Shown: in pieces, positions 7,363 through 16,311 of the stretch | Position numbering within the stretch: position 1 is the stretch's first letter | Layout of the letters: every line of letters starts with the position of its first letter | Assembly: GCA_910587185.1 (NCBI GenBank) | Contig: CAJULY010000003.1 | Span: forward strand, 1 to 64,000 | Direction of reading: 5' to 3' | Length of the DNA stretch: 64,000 nt | From: an uncultured Muribaculaceae bacterium | Lineage (GTDB): Bacteria > Bacteroidota > Bacteroidia > Bacteroidales > Muribaculaceae | Translations under genes and position numbers: made by a program | The notes under the pieces: model-generated | Seen by the model: the letters and a program-made list of their open reading frames with translations, nothing else | Told to the model about the DNA's origin: nothing | Database searches by the model: none

Positions 7363-8925
7363 ATGATAGCTACAATACTTCCGTCAAGTTCCAACTTTCA
7401 CGCAGTTGCATATAATGAGAAAAAGGTGGCCCTGGGAGTGGCACGCCTTCTTGAGATGAGCAATTTCGGCCATGTCGGGGTACTCTCACAGCCGACACCG
7501 AAAGAGCTTCAGGACTATTTGATAGCCTACTCTTCCCGAAATTCGAGAATCAAAAAAGCCCAGTTCCATCTGGCCATATCCTGCAAAGGACATGAAAAAT
7601 CGGAAGATGAGCTGCTGGATTTCGCCCACAGGTATCTCGGTGAAATGGGATATGGAAGCGAGGGGCAGCCTTTGCTGGTATATTCACATACCGATACCGA
7701 CAACACACATATACATATAATCACCTCCCGCATTTCTCCAGACGGAAAGAAAATCAGCGACCACCATGAAAGGGTTAGGTCACAAGCTGTGTTGAACAGG
7801 CTTGTCGGAAATGATGTAAAGGCAAAGGCCGGTGAGGATCTTGCAGCCTCACTGACCTATACATTCTCCACATTCGCGCAATACAAGGCCCTGATGTCCT
7901 CGATGGGCTATGAGGTGTATGAGAAGAACGATGTTGTGTATATCAAGCGCGACGGTGCAGTGCAGGTAAAGATTAACTTTGCCGAGATAAGCGACAGATT
8001 CCAGAGGGTCAGTGTTGACGACAAACGCAGGAGGCAGTTGTGGGCCATGCTGCGGAAATACCGGGATGTAAGCTCCGACCGCCGGGAACTACAGGATGCG
8101 GTTAAACGCAAGCTGGGAATTGATCTCGTTTTCTTCGGACGCTCTGACAATCCCTATGGCTACATGATAGTGGATCATGCGAACAAAACCGTATATAACG
8201 GCGCATGGGTGTTGTCTATAAAATCACTTCTTGATTTCTCCACACCGGAAGAAAAACTCGCACGTATCGACGCTTTCATTGACAGGCTGCTGGAGGATAA
8301 TCCGACAATAGACACATGGGCCATCAACAAAAAACTATTCCGCAGTAACGCATACATAAGACGAGGCGTGATATATTGCGGAGGAATCACACGGCCGCTA
8401 AAGGATTTTATGGCCTCCACAATTCTACGGAATGACAAGATTCGGAGGATAGAGTCTTTCCATCCCGGCTCAGCGTCCGAGCGCGACCTGCTCTGCCGTA
8501 TATATAAGGTGAATACTCCGGAACTTGTAAGGCTCACCCCGTCACGAGATAACGGCTACCATGACGCGGTGAATAACCTGAACCTGCTCTTTGATGATGA
8601 CAGTATAACAAATCTCCGTGCCGCCATACGTTCTTCAGGGTTCCACATCAGACATGAAGGCGATGAATGGTTCGCAATAGATTTTTCATCAAAAACAATC
8701 ATCAATCTTTCGGAAGTCGGATTTGACACCCGTAAGCTCGAATACAGGAGATTTGAAAAACTCCGTCGCAGACAATCAACTGAAAAGCCTCGTGACAAAA
8801 CAACCGGACGCGGCATAAGAGGTATGCGTGACGCGGCTTCCGGACGTGGGGAAAACCGTGAGTGGGAAGTTGGCTACCGTGGCGACTATAACCGCATAGA
8901 TGATGAAAACAGCATAAAGATGTGA
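7363..8925 (+). CDS. mobB: Conjugative relaxase (MobB)
   Basis: The relaxase that nicks oriT and leads the strand into the recipient. The N-terminal half is a MOB-P type relaxase domain. A candidate catalytic tyrosine is in Ala-Tyr-Asn (Y17), and the metal-binding His triad is H109, H116 and H118 in the His-Thr-Asp-Thr-Asp-Asn-Thr-His-Ile-His-Ile motif. The C-terminal half (about 200-520) has no recognisable domain and ends in a basic tail. At 520 residues it is somewhat longer than the 300-450 usual for Bacteroides MobB proteins. A strong terminator follows, so mobA-mobB form their own unit. Confidence 0.88.
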   Translation: MIATILPSSSNFHAVAYNEKKVALGVARLLEMSNFGHVGVLSQPTPKELQDYLIAYSSRNSRIKKAQFHLAISCKGHEKSEDELLDFAHRYLGEMGYGSEGQPLLVYSHTDTDNTHIHIITSRISPDGKKISDHHERVRSQAVLNRLVGNDVKAKAGEDLAASLTYTFSTFAQYKALMSSMGYEVYEKNDVVYIKRDGAVQVKINFAEISDRFQRVSVDDKRRRQLWAMLRKYRDVSSDRRELQDAVKRKLGIDLVFFGRSDNPYGYMIVDHANKTVYNGAWVLSIKSLLDFSTPEEKLARIDAFIDRLLEDNPTIDTWAINKKLFRSNAYIRRGVIYCGGITRPLKDFMASTILRNDKIRRIESFHPGSASERDLLCRIYKVNTPELVRLTPSRDNGYHDAVNNLNLLFDDDSITNLRAAIRSSGFHIRHEGDEWFAIDFSSKTIINLSEVGFDTRKLEYRRFEKLRRRQSTEKPRDKTTGRGIRGMRDAASGRGENREWEVGYRGDYNRIDDENSIKM

Positions 8926-8958
8926 CAAGGGATTTTGTCACCATGCCGCGATTGCGAC

Positions 8959-9010
8959 ATAAAGCCTTGCAGACAGCAGTATATGATGTCTGCAAGGCTT
9001 TATCCTTTTA
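8959..9010 (+). terminator. Terminator after mobB
   Basis: Perfect 17-bp hairpin arms (8959-8975 and 8987-9003) followed by a short T-rich run. It separates the mob unit from the traA operon. Confidence 0.8.
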
Positions 9011-9053
9011 TGACGGCAAAACTGTATCACAATAAAGTCCCAAGATTTGAAGA

Positions 9054-9070
9054 AAGGTGTCCAAAGTTAC
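9054..9070. repeat. 17-bp repeat, copy 2 (upstream of traA)
   Basis: Identical to 6671-6687 and 58 bp before the chosen traA start. The pairing of one copy with each operon suggests co-regulation. Confidence 0.55.
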
Positions 9071-9127
9071 ATATCGCGATGAAGCACCGTGGTAATTTTG
9101 CCATATGAATCATTGAACCAGGGTGTA

Positions 9128-9832
9128 ATGGACGAATCAATAATCATAACATTTGCCAATCAGAAAGGGGGCGTAGGGAAAACAACTCTATGCGTCACTT
9201 TTGCCAACTATCTTGTAAAGAAGGGGCTCCCGGTGATTGTCATTGACTGCGATTCGCAGGAGAGTCTGGCGCAACGGCGTGAGAGCGACCTGAAACGCTA
9301 TCCTTCGGGAGATACCGCCATCCCCTATGAGGTTCTTCCTTTTTCATTGAATAAGGAAGAAGCCCTATTCGGGTTCATAGGCAACATCCGCAAAACACGG
9401 TGTGTGGCAATATTCGATTCTCCAGGGAATCTAAAACAGCAGGGACTCGTGACATTGTTCGCCAACTCCGACTATATAATTTGTCCCTACCACTACGACA
9501 GGACCACCATCCCCTCGACCGCCACATTCATCGCATTTCTGCAAAAGCTGAAAAACGTCATGGCCGGGAAAATGAACGCCCGTCTGATTCTCGTGCCGAA
9601 CCGACATGACGCGAGGGTCGGACGCCGTAGCGAGCTTATGCTGTGGGAGGAAACAAGGGAAACATTCAGCCGCTATGGTCTTGTGACTCCTAAAATCAAT
9701 TCAAGGGCAGATATGGAACGCTTCTGCACATTATCGGATCTGGACGGACAATTAGAGGTCACACAGGCCGCTTTCGACACAATCTTCAAAGAAATATTCG
9801 GACACATCGAAGCTGACACTGAAAATGGATAA
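9128..9832 (+). CDS. traA: ParA-family ATPase TraA
   Basis: A ParA/MinD-type ATPase of 234 residues with the deviant Walker A motif Lys-Gly-Gly-Val-Gly-Lys-Thr-Thr at about 13-20, an Asp-Cys-Asp segment for the A' region and the Asp-Ser-Pro-Gly Walker B region. In Bacteroides elements it is the first tra gene and probably organises ICE DNA or the transfer apparatus. The frame is open 13 codons further upstream to 9089, but the ATG at 9128 places the P-loop at the normal distance from the N-terminus. The stop overlaps the next gene start by 8 bp. Confidence 0.85.
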   Translation: MDESIIITFANQKGGVGKTTLCVTFANYLVKKGLPVIVIDCDSQESLAQRRESDLKRYPSGDTAIPYEVLPFSLNKEEALFGFIGNIRKTRCVAIFDSPGNLKQQGLVTLFANSDYIICPYHYDRTTIPSTATFIAFLQKLKNVMAGKMNARLILVPNRHDARVGRRSELMLWEETRETFSRYGLVTPKINSRADMERFCTLSDLDGQLEVTQAAFDTIFKEIFGHIEADTENG

Positions 9833-10235
9833 CAATAATTTCCCTGATATAGACGGACTGCTCGGAAGCATCCGTAATGTGGCTACGCCTGTCGGCCATG
9901 CTGCCGGAACAACTACGTCGCGTGAGGCTGCCGGGATACAGGAACCCGGTAATACTGCCGAATCCTGCATCAATATTGATGCCGCAGATCCGGTATGGGA
10001 GGCTTTCATGGAAAACCTTTCGTCCTACGGTTTTCGTGAACGGAAAGACGAGCGGAAGGTCTGCATGATTGACAAGGATATTGCCGACTCCCTCGATGAG
10101 TGCGACATCGACCGCAAATGCCGCTCCGACGTAATCAATGCCATCGTGAGGACATTCATAACAGCATTCCTTCCCCGGCTAAGGACTTATAGAAAGAAAA
10201 ACAAGTCACTGCTTGACAAAAACGACAATATATGA
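9825..10235 (+). CDS. traB: DUF3408-type conjugation protein TraB
   Basis: A 136-residue protein with a disordered, Thr/Ala-rich N-terminal half and a compact basic C-terminal half (about 75-130). It follows traA with an 8-bp overlap and has the size and composition of the DUF3408/TraB proteins that accompany TraA in Bacteroides conjugative transposons. The C-terminal part has a ribbon-helix-helix-like pattern, so it may act as the DNA-binding partner of the ParA-like ATPase. That role is inference. Confidence 0.7.
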   Translation: MDNNNFPDIDGLLGSIRNVATPVGHAAGTTTSREAAGIQEPGNTAESCINIDAADPVWEAFMENLSSYGFRERKDERKVCMIDKDIADSLDECDIDRKCRSDVINAIVRTFITAFLPRLRTYRKKNKSLLDKNDNI

Positions 10236-10819
10236 AAAGAAAAAACTGGACTGAGGCTGAAACCACTTATCTCATGGAGAACTACCCGGCTATATCGGAC
10301 ACGGTTATGGCCGCACGGCTCGGCGTATCCCGCAGGACATTATCGAACAAGGCTCATGAGCTTGGTCTTGACAAGGGCATCAACCCGGAATGGCTGGAGC
10401 GCGCTGAAAAAGTGCGCGGGCTTTACAGCTCACGCTCATATACTGAAATCGCGTTGGAAACCGGCATCCCCCTACGTTCCGTCGCAAGGATCATTTCCAA
10501 ACTGGGGCTTAACCGTTCAAAAAGAGAGGAGAACCGAATACGCTCACGTATAAGGAGAAACATTACCGACCGGGAGAAACGGCGCGTCATCTTCGGGCTC
10601 GCCCCTCTGACGAGAATAAAGGTTGTCACCAACAAGCACCGGATAAAGTTGCGGCACGCCTTGAAGAAAGCCGGATATATAGTACAGCGCGGCCAGAATG
10701 TGATGTATTATCATCCGGAAATGGAGCGCGACCATCGGCGCGAGAATGCCGGAAGAAGCGTCGGCCTCAGCTTTGAGCCGTGGGAAACAATAGATAACAA
10801 ACTATGCGTAAAGCTCTGA
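10232..10819 (+). CDS. SANT/Myb-like helix-turn-helix protein
   Basis: A 195-residue, strongly basic protein. The first 50 residues match a SANT/Myb-type helix-turn-helix (Trp-Thr-Glu-Ala-Glu, then Leu-Gly-Val-Ser-Arg-Arg-Thr-Leu). A second HTH-like unit is at about 60-95 (Tyr-Thr-Glu-Ile-Ala, then Ile-Pro-Leu-Arg-Ser-Val). It is coupled to traB by a 4-bp overlap and precedes traD by 4 bp, so it belongs to the transfer operon. It is the best candidate inside the operon for a transcriptional or oriT-binding regulator, for example of the 19-bp repeats before traE. Confidence 0.6.
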   Translation: MKRKNWTEAETTYLMENYPAISDTVMAARLGVSRRTLSNKAHELGLDKGINPEWLERAEKVRGLYSSRSYTEIALETGIPLRSVARIISKLGLNRSKREENRIRSRIRRNITDREKRRVIFGLAPLTRIKVVTNKHRIKLRHALKKAGYIVQRGQNVMYYHPEMERDHRRENAGRSVGLSFEPWETIDNKLCVKL

Positions 10820-10823
10820 CACT

Positions 10824-11180
10824 ATGACATACGGACAAATCATAACGCTGCTGTTCATTCTGCTGATTCTATATTATGCAGGTCTGGTAACTATGGATAT
10901 TATGGCCGCAAAACGAATGAAAGCATCCGAGGAAGCCAAAAACGAGGAAGCCGAAATTGACATATCCGGACTTGCGGGCGGTTTTGAACCAGTTGAGATC
11001 AATCGCGACAATTCCCGGCCCACGACAGTACCGCAGAATATGGGTGCGGTCAGGTATAAGGAGCCTGTAATGACAAACGGCTATCCCGTAGATAGCCTGA
11101 TAAGCAAGACAAAAAATGCCATTGAATCCGGTAGATATGACGACCTCGACAATCTTGTATATAAGTGTGAGGCGGCATAA
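10824..11180 (+). CDS. traD: Conjugative transposon protein TraD
   Basis: A 118-residue protein with one N-terminal membrane helix (about 4-24) and a soluble, acidic remainder. Position between the DNA-binding genes and traE, size and topology match TraD of Bacteroides conjugative transposons. Its function is not established; an inner-membrane adaptor is the simplest reading. Confidence 0.6.
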   Translation: MTYGQIITLLFILLILYYAGLVTMDIMAAKRMKASEEAKNEEAEIDISGLAGGFEPVEINRDNSRPTTVPQNMGAVRYKEPVMTNGYPVDSLISKTKNAIESGRYDDLDNLVYKCEAA

Positions 11181-11251
11181 CTCTTGCCCCGGCCACCGGC
11201 CTGACTTATCACTATGTAAATAAATCCCATTCTACTCTCTCTTTATAATAC

Positions 11252-11308
11252 TGCCTTTATCGCCCGAAGCTGTCTTTAACGCCCTGCATTGCCTTTACCG
11301 CCCGATAA
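11252..11308 (+). repeat. Three tandem 19-bp repeats upstream of traE (iteron-like)
   Basis: Units at 11252-11270, 11271-11289 and 11290-11308 share TGYCTTTAnCGCCC and run with an exact 19-bp period. They end 28 bp before the traE start. The arrangement suggests a multi-copy binding site controlling the traE-traO genes. Confidence 0.6.
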
Positions 11309-11336
11309 CTTTTTTCAAAAACGAATATCATCGCAA

Positions 11337-11693
11337 ATGCAGAAGATTAAAACAAAATGCCTGAGGGCGTTGGCTCGTTTCAGCCGCTCAGGGTTCGCCC
11401 GCAAGGGCACGCTCGCGCTCGCCGCCGTGACCGTGGCCGTCGGCAACGCTATGGCCGCCAGCAAGGGTGCCGCAGGCTTCACGAAAGCCACGCAGGAGGT
11501 CAGCTCCTACCAGACCCCGGTTTCCAATCTTATGAAGGCAATCGCAGCCGTAATTGTCTTGGTAGGAGCTTTTAACGTCTATTTCAAGATGCAAAACGGC
11601 GACCAGGACGTGAAGAAAACCATCATGCTCACCATCGGCGGATGTATCGCGTTCATCGCCTTGAGTGAGGCGTTGCCCCTATTCTTCAAGTAG
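11337..11693 (+). CDS. traE: TraE, DUF4134 pilin-like membrane protein
   Basis: A 118-residue protein with a basic N-terminus (1-20), a signal/membrane helix (about 23-41) and two more hydrophobic segments (about 62-82 and 92-112). This is the VirB2-like pattern of DUF4134/TraE, the predicted pilus or pore subunit of the MPF-B secretion system. The frame is open from a TTG at 11289, inside the tandem repeats, but the ATG at 11337 fits family length. It begins the traE-traO block. Confidence 0.85.
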   Translation: MQKIKTKCLRALARFSRSGFARKGTLALAAVTVAVGNAMAASKGAAGFTKATQEVSSYQTPVSNLMKAIAAVIVLVGAFNVYFKMQNGDQDVKKTIMLTIGGCIAFIALSEALPLFFK

Positions 11694-11717
11694 CCGGAAG
11701 CGGAAAACCATACATTC

Positions 11718-12005
11718 ATGGCGGCATACAACGACGGCTACCCTGTTTTCAAAGGATTACAGAAACCACTGGAGTTCATGGGAATCCGTGGACGCTTCCT
11801 GACGCTTGCGGCAGCGGCGATAGGCGTGTCATTCGTGGGATTCATCGTGTTCTCAATCGCGCTGGGGAAGCTCGCCGGGTTTGTCGCCATGCTTGTCATG
11901 GCCGCCGTCGGGCTGGTGACAATCTATGTCAAACAGCGCGGCGGACTCCACAACAAGAAACGTGACCGCGGAATTTTCATTTATCACAACCTGTTCAAAC
12001 GCTGA
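11718..12005 (+). CDS. traF: TraF, DUF4133 VirB3-like membrane protein
   Basis: A 95-residue inner-membrane protein with two adjacent hydrophobic helices (about 27-72). It has the Gly-Leu-Gln-Lys-Pro-Leu-Glu-Phe-Met-Gly N-terminal motif of DUF4133/TraF. Like VirB3 it lies directly upstream of the VirB4-type ATPase gene (3-bp gap) and would anchor that ATPase at the membrane. Confidence 0.85.
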   Translation: MAAYNDGYPVFKGLQKPLEFMGIRGRFLTLAAAAIGVSFVGFIVFSIALGKLAGFVAMLVMAAVGLVTIYVKQRGGLHNKKRDRGIFIYHNLFKR

Positions 12006-12008
12006 CAG

Positions 12009-14852
12009 ATGGCAAAAACGCATAAAAAAGTCTTTGACGGCATATTCGCCCAACTGGAGGAAACGGACGGCGACGTTGTGCTGTTCGACGCCAAGGGCTC
12101 CCCCTCGGTGATATTCTCAATGACTAATCCGGTGCCGCGCCTATGCACCGACCCGGAGCGTTATATGCTCTTTCAGGATGTCCTCGCAAACATAGTGCAG
12201 ACCCTCGGCGAAGGGTACGCCCTTCAGAAGCAGGACATATTCTGCCGCCAGAGCTACCACCACGAGATACCCGACGGCGCGGAATACCTGACACGCAGCT
12301 ATTTCGCATACTTCGATGGACGCGGGTACACCGAGATAAAGACATATCTCATAATAACGCAGGAAGCTCCCAAAGGGCAGTTCGTACAGTACGACCCCAA
12401 GCGGTGGCTCGACTTTCATTCCAAAGTGTCAAAGGTGGACGACATACTTTCCGAGAAAGGTATCCGGCACCGCAGGCTCTCCAAGCCGGAGGTCGCCGAG
12501 TACATACACCGCTTCATGGCCTTACACTTCAGGCACGGGGCTTTCTCCATGACCAATTTCAAGGCCTCCGACGAATATCTCAGGACAGGGAACCGCATAA
12601 TCCGCTCGTATCCTCTGGTGGATATAGACGAGATAAACCTGCCGTCGGTGGTGAGGCCATATACCGAAACAAGCGTCAACGGCTACCCGATAGCCACCGA
12701 CGTGCTGTCGTTTCTCGCTGAGGTGCCGCACGCCGACTGCGTGGTGTTCAACCAGGTGGTGCAGATACCGGGGCAGCGGAAACTGCTCCGCAAGCTCCAA
12801 GGTAAGGCGAAGCGTCACGGCTCGATGCCCGACCCCAGCAATAAAATCGCCAAGGCTGACATCGAGGAGGTGCTGAACATCCTGGCTGTGGATTCATCAT
12901 TGCTTGTAAATACAAACTTCAACATCATAGTGAGCTGCGCCCCGGACAAGGTTACTCCCGTGACTTCGTACCTCGAAACCAAGCTCTACGAGTGCGGCAT
13001 AATGCCGTCGCGCACGGCCTACAACCAGCTTGAGCTTTTCATCGACTCCTTTCCGGGCAACGCCTACGGCTTCAACCCCGACTACGACCTCTTCCTCACG
13101 TTATCGGACGCCGCCCTGTGCCTCTTTTTCAAGGAACACCTCAAAGGATGCGAGGACACGCCTCTCACCACCTATTACACCGACCGCCGGGGGCTACCGG
13201 TGTGCATCGACATAACCGGCAAGGAGGGCAAGTTAAAGATGACCGACAACGCCAACTTCTTCTGCATCGGGCCTTCGGGCAGCGGCAAGAGTTTCCACAT
13301 GAACAGCGTCGTGCGTCAGTTGTTGGAACAGGACACGGACGTGGTGATGGTCGATACGGGCGATTCCTACGAGGGTATATGCGGCTATTTCGGAGGCACA
13401 TATATAAGCTACTCAAAGGAGAAACCAATCTCGATGAACCCGTTTAAGGTGACGAGGGAGGAATACGACCTCAATTTCGGCGAGAAGAAAAACTTTCTCA
13501 AATCGCTTATATTCCTGATTTTCAAGGGTAGCGAAGCCCCGTCTAAAATTGAGGATATGCTTGTCAACCAGACCATCGTGGAATATTACGAGGCTTACTT
13601 CCACCCATTCGACTCATTCACTCCCGATGAGCGCGACGGCCTGAGGCAGAAGCTCCTTGTAGCTGCCAAAATGGAGAACGACTACGACAGGTACGCCGAA
13701 AAGATGGACGACATAGAGGAACAGATAAGCAGTCCGGAACCTCCGGCTCAGATAGAGAGCAAGGCCCTCGTGCTTCCCTCGGAGGAACGGAGGCTGAAAC
13801 TGATACGCCAGTGCCGCGCCTTCCGCGCCGTGGTGCTTGACAGGGCATCTACCCCGGCAGAGAAAGAAAAGGCGGCCAACAAGATAGAGGTTTACAAGAA
13901 GGAACTCTATGAGGCATCAATGCTTGTGAAGATTGACAAACAGATCGACCATATCGAGGAACAGAAACGCAGGCTTAAAGTCAGAAGCCTGTCGTTCAAC
14001 TCCTATTACGAGTTCGCCCTTGAACGCATACCGCAGATAACCTCTCTTGAAAAGATACATTTCGACATACGCGACTTCGCGGCGATACTCAAGCAGTTCT
14101 ACCGTGGCGGCGAGCTGGAGATGACGCTTAACTCCGACATAGACGCAAACCTTTTCGACGAGCGTTTCATAGTCTTTGAAATCGACAAGATTAAGGATGA
14201 CCCCGTTCTTTTCCCTATCGTGGTGCTCATAATAATGGACGTGTTTCTCCAGAAAATGCGTATCAAGAAAGGGCGCAAGGCTCTTATAATCGAAGAGGCG
14301 TGGAAAGCAATAGCCTCACCCACAATGGCCGAGTATATCAAGTTTCTCTACAAGACCGTCAGGAAATTTCACGGTATCGCCGGGGTTGTCACTCAAGAGC
14401 TTAACGATGTGATAGACTCCCCGATTGTCAAGGAGGCAATTATCAACAATTCTGACGTGAAGATACTGCTTGACCAGTCCAAGTTCAAGGACAGATACGA
14501 CGACATAGCGGCCATTCTCGGACTGACCCCCATACAGAAGCAGCAGATATTCACCATCAACGCCCTCAACAACAAGGAGGGTCGCAACTACTTCAAGGAG
14601 GTGTGGATATGCCGGGGCCAGAACTCGGACGTGTTCGGTGTCGAGGAGCCGCCGGAATGTTACTGGGCCTATACGACAGAGCGATCCGAAAAAGAGGCCT
14701 TGAAAATCTATCTCGCCCACTACGGCACCATGCAGGAGGCAATCACCCGTATCGAGATAGACCGCAAGAAAACCGGAATCGCGAAATACCTCGATTTCGC
14801 CCGGAAAGTCAACCAACACCAAAAAGTAATGACGCTATGGGAAAATCAATGA
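12009..14852 (+). CDS. traG: TraG, VirB4-like secretion ATPase
   Basis: The energy-supplying ATPase of the conjugation machine, 947 residues against about 800-850 in many relatives. The N-terminal VirB4 domain (about 1-380) is followed by a Walker A motif Gly-Pro-Ser-Gly-Ser-Gly-Lys-Ser near 420. A charged coiled-coil insertion spans about 555-655, and the Walker B segment Leu-Ile-Ile-Glu-Glu-Ala-Trp lies near 758. The insertion accounts for the extra length. Its stop overlaps the next start in an ATGA junction, indicating coupled translation. Confidence 0.92.
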   Translation: MAKTHKKVFDGIFAQLEETDGDVVLFDAKGSPSVIFSMTNPVPRLCTDPERYMLFQDVLANIVQTLGEGYALQKQDIFCRQSYHHEIPDGAEYLTRSYFAYFDGRGYTEIKTYLIITQEAPKGQFVQYDPKRWLDFHSKVSKVDDILSEKGIRHRRLSKPEVAEYIHRFMALHFRHGAFSMTNFKASDEYLRTGNRIIRSYPLVDIDEINLPSVVRPYTETSVNGYPIATDVLSFLAEVPHADCVVFNQVVQIPGQRKLLRKLQGKAKRHGSMPDPSNKIAKADIEEVLNILAVDSSLLVNTNFNIIVSCAPDKVTPVTSYLETKLYECGIMPSRTAYNQLELFIDSFPGNAYGFNPDYDLFLTLSDAALCLFFKEHLKGCEDTPLTTYYTDRRGLPVCIDITGKEGKLKMTDNANFFCIGPSGSGKSFHMNSVVRQLLEQDTDVVMVDTGDSYEGICGYFGGTYISYSKEKPISMNPFKVTREEYDLNFGEKKNFLKSLIFLIFKGSEAPSKIEDMLVNQTIVEYYEAYFHPFDSFTPDERDGLRQKLLVAAKMENDYDRYAEKMDDIEEQISSPEPPAQIESKALVLPSEERRLKLIRQCRAFRAVVLDRASTPAEKEKAANKIEVYKKELYEASMLVKIDKQIDHIEEQKRRLKVRSLSFNSYYEFALERIPQITSLEKIHFDIRDFAAILKQFYRGGELEMTLNSDIDANLFDERFIVFEIDKIKDDPVLFPIVVLIIMDVFLQKMRIKKGRKALIIEEAWKAIASPTMAEYIKFLYKTVRKFHGIAGVVTQELNDVIDSPIVKEAIINNSDVKILLDQSKFKDRYDDIAAILGLTPIQKQQIFTINALNNKEGRNYFKEVWICRGQNSDVFGVEEPPECYWAYTTERSEKEALKIYLAHYGTMQEAITRIEIDRKKTGIAKYLDFARKVNQHQKVMTLWENQ

Positions 14853-15604
14853 CAAACGGAAATTCACAATGCCTTATGCGCAATCTATTGGCTACGACGG
14901 CTATATTGTTGGCCGTTCATTCCGCCTCGGCATGGAAAGTGGTGATTGACCCTTACTGCCTAAAAGCGGTGACGACCAACCTCGCGACGCAAAAGGCGAT
15001 AGAGGATCAGCACAACAAGAGGCTCGACTCCATATCATCCAAGCAGAACAAGCTGGAGCAGTACACCGTGAGCATGGCGACAATCACCGAGCTTTACAAG
15101 GTGACGATGGAGAACATATCCGGCTTCGGCACCGAGAGCAAATATTATGTGGAGATAGGGCTGTGCGCCTTCGATATTGTCAGGAGTGTGCCGGAATTGG
15201 TAAAGACCGTAGGAAAGGCCGATTTCGCGAATAAGGCCCTGTGCCTTAACGAACTCGGCAACCTCACGGCACAGACGCAGCAGCTTGTGGCCGACTTCAT
15301 CAACATAGTCAACAACGGCAAGGTGAGGAACCCGCTCAAAGGAGCGGCCACCGCCGAAACCAAGTCCGACGGCTACAACTTCCTTGACCGCTACGACAGG
15401 CTGACGGTAGCCAACAAGATATATACCGACCTCCTGGAGATTCGCTACAAGGTGCAGGCTATGATGGCGATGGCGCAATATGCCACAAAGGATGACCTTC
15501 TTTTCGCGATAGACCCGGAGGGCTGGGCCAACATGAAGGTGATGCAGAATCAGGTCGGTATGCTCATTCTCAACTGGAACGGGCTTAATATAATTAAACA
15601 GTGA
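14849..15604 (+). CDS. DUF4141/TraI-like periplasmic conjugation protein
   Basis: A 251-residue exported protein: signal peptide to about residue 31 (ending Ala-Ser-Ala-Trp), then a mostly helical body. It sits where TraH/TraI-type (DUF4141) proteins lie, between the VirB4-like and VirB6-like genes. The C-terminus has the motif Asp-Pro-Glu-Gly-Trp-Ala. A protein of exactly the same length with the matching motif is encoded at 32337-33092. I chose the ATG at 14849 because it forms an ATGA overlap with traG; ATGs at 14837 and 14876 are alternatives. Confidence 0.7.
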   Translation: MTNGNSQCLMRNLLATTAILLAVHSASAWKVVIDPYCLKAVTTNLATQKAIEDQHNKRLDSISSKQNKLEQYTVSMATITELYKVTMENISGFGTESKYYVEIGLCAFDIVRSVPELVKTVGKADFANKALCLNELGNLTAQTQQLVADFINIVNNGKVRNPLKGAATAETKSDGYNFLDRYDRLTVANKIYTDLLEIRYKVQAMMAMAQYATKDDLLFAIDPEGWANMKVMQNQVGMLILNWNGLNIIKQ

Positions 15605-15608
15605 TTAT

Positions 15609-16298
15609 ATGACAGCGCAAAAGTTCCCGGTCATTATACTGATTGCAATGCTTCTTCCCTTTAAGTCACTCGCCTTCGACTTCCCCAAAGACCTCCCGAC
15701 ATTCGAGGCCCTTATGGCACTCCACAAGGCGGTGAAGAAGGACGAGGATCAGGCCCTCGCCCGTATAGCCACCAGCTTCGGCGAGCAGTCACTTGTCACA
15801 AAGGGAGCGGAGAAGTTCAACGATGTTCGCTCGACGCTCGACACAAGGCTCAACAACGTATACTCATACGTCGTGCTTGCCGCCGCAATATCGTCCACCG
15901 CAAGCTCCCTTTATCTTCTTGCAAAGGAATACAAGGATTTTACCGCCAACACATACAAATATGTGTCGAAGAAGCCTTTTGTGGCATGGTACTATGCGGA
16001 GGCAAACGTGGCGATAACGAGGGAGATAAAGCACGCTCAAAAGCTATATGCCACGGTTGCCGCCTCCGGCATAAACCTTATGAAAGCCTCGATGGACGAG
16101 AAGCTGAACCTCGTGATGTCGCTGAAGGACACCATAGAGAACGCCCGGCGCATTATCGACAACGCCAACCTCTACTGCTACCTTGTGACCGACTGCGGCT
16201 GGAAGCCCGACTACATCTGGGAGATACTGACCTCGGATGTCAAGGACGAGATCGTGTCGGCGGTAATCGGCATATGGAACAAAAGAACGCCACTTTAA
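15609..16298 (+). CDS. Exported helical conjugation protein
   Basis: 229 residues with a signal peptide (about 1-22), a hydrophobic segment (about 88-106) and a long helical C-terminal half. Its end contains two Cys residues in a Cys-Tyr-Leu-Val-Thr-Asp-Cys-Gly-Trp motif, which could form a disulfide in the periplasm. It is 4 bp behind the TraI-like gene and probably part of the periplasmic section of the secretion channel. No precise family name is recognised. Confidence 0.6.
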   Translation: MTAQKFPVIILIAMLLPFKSLAFDFPKDLPTFEALMALHKAVKKDEDQALARIATSFGEQSLVTKGAEKFNDVRSTLDTRLNNVYSYVVLAAAISSTASSLYLLAKEYKDFTANTYKYVSKKPFVAWYYAEANVAITREIKHAQKLYATVAASGINLMKASMDEKLNLVMSLKDTIENARRIIDNANLYCYLVTDCGWKPDYIWEILTSDVKDEIVSAVIGIWNKRTPL

Positions 16299-16311
16299 CA
16301 ACAACGCATAT

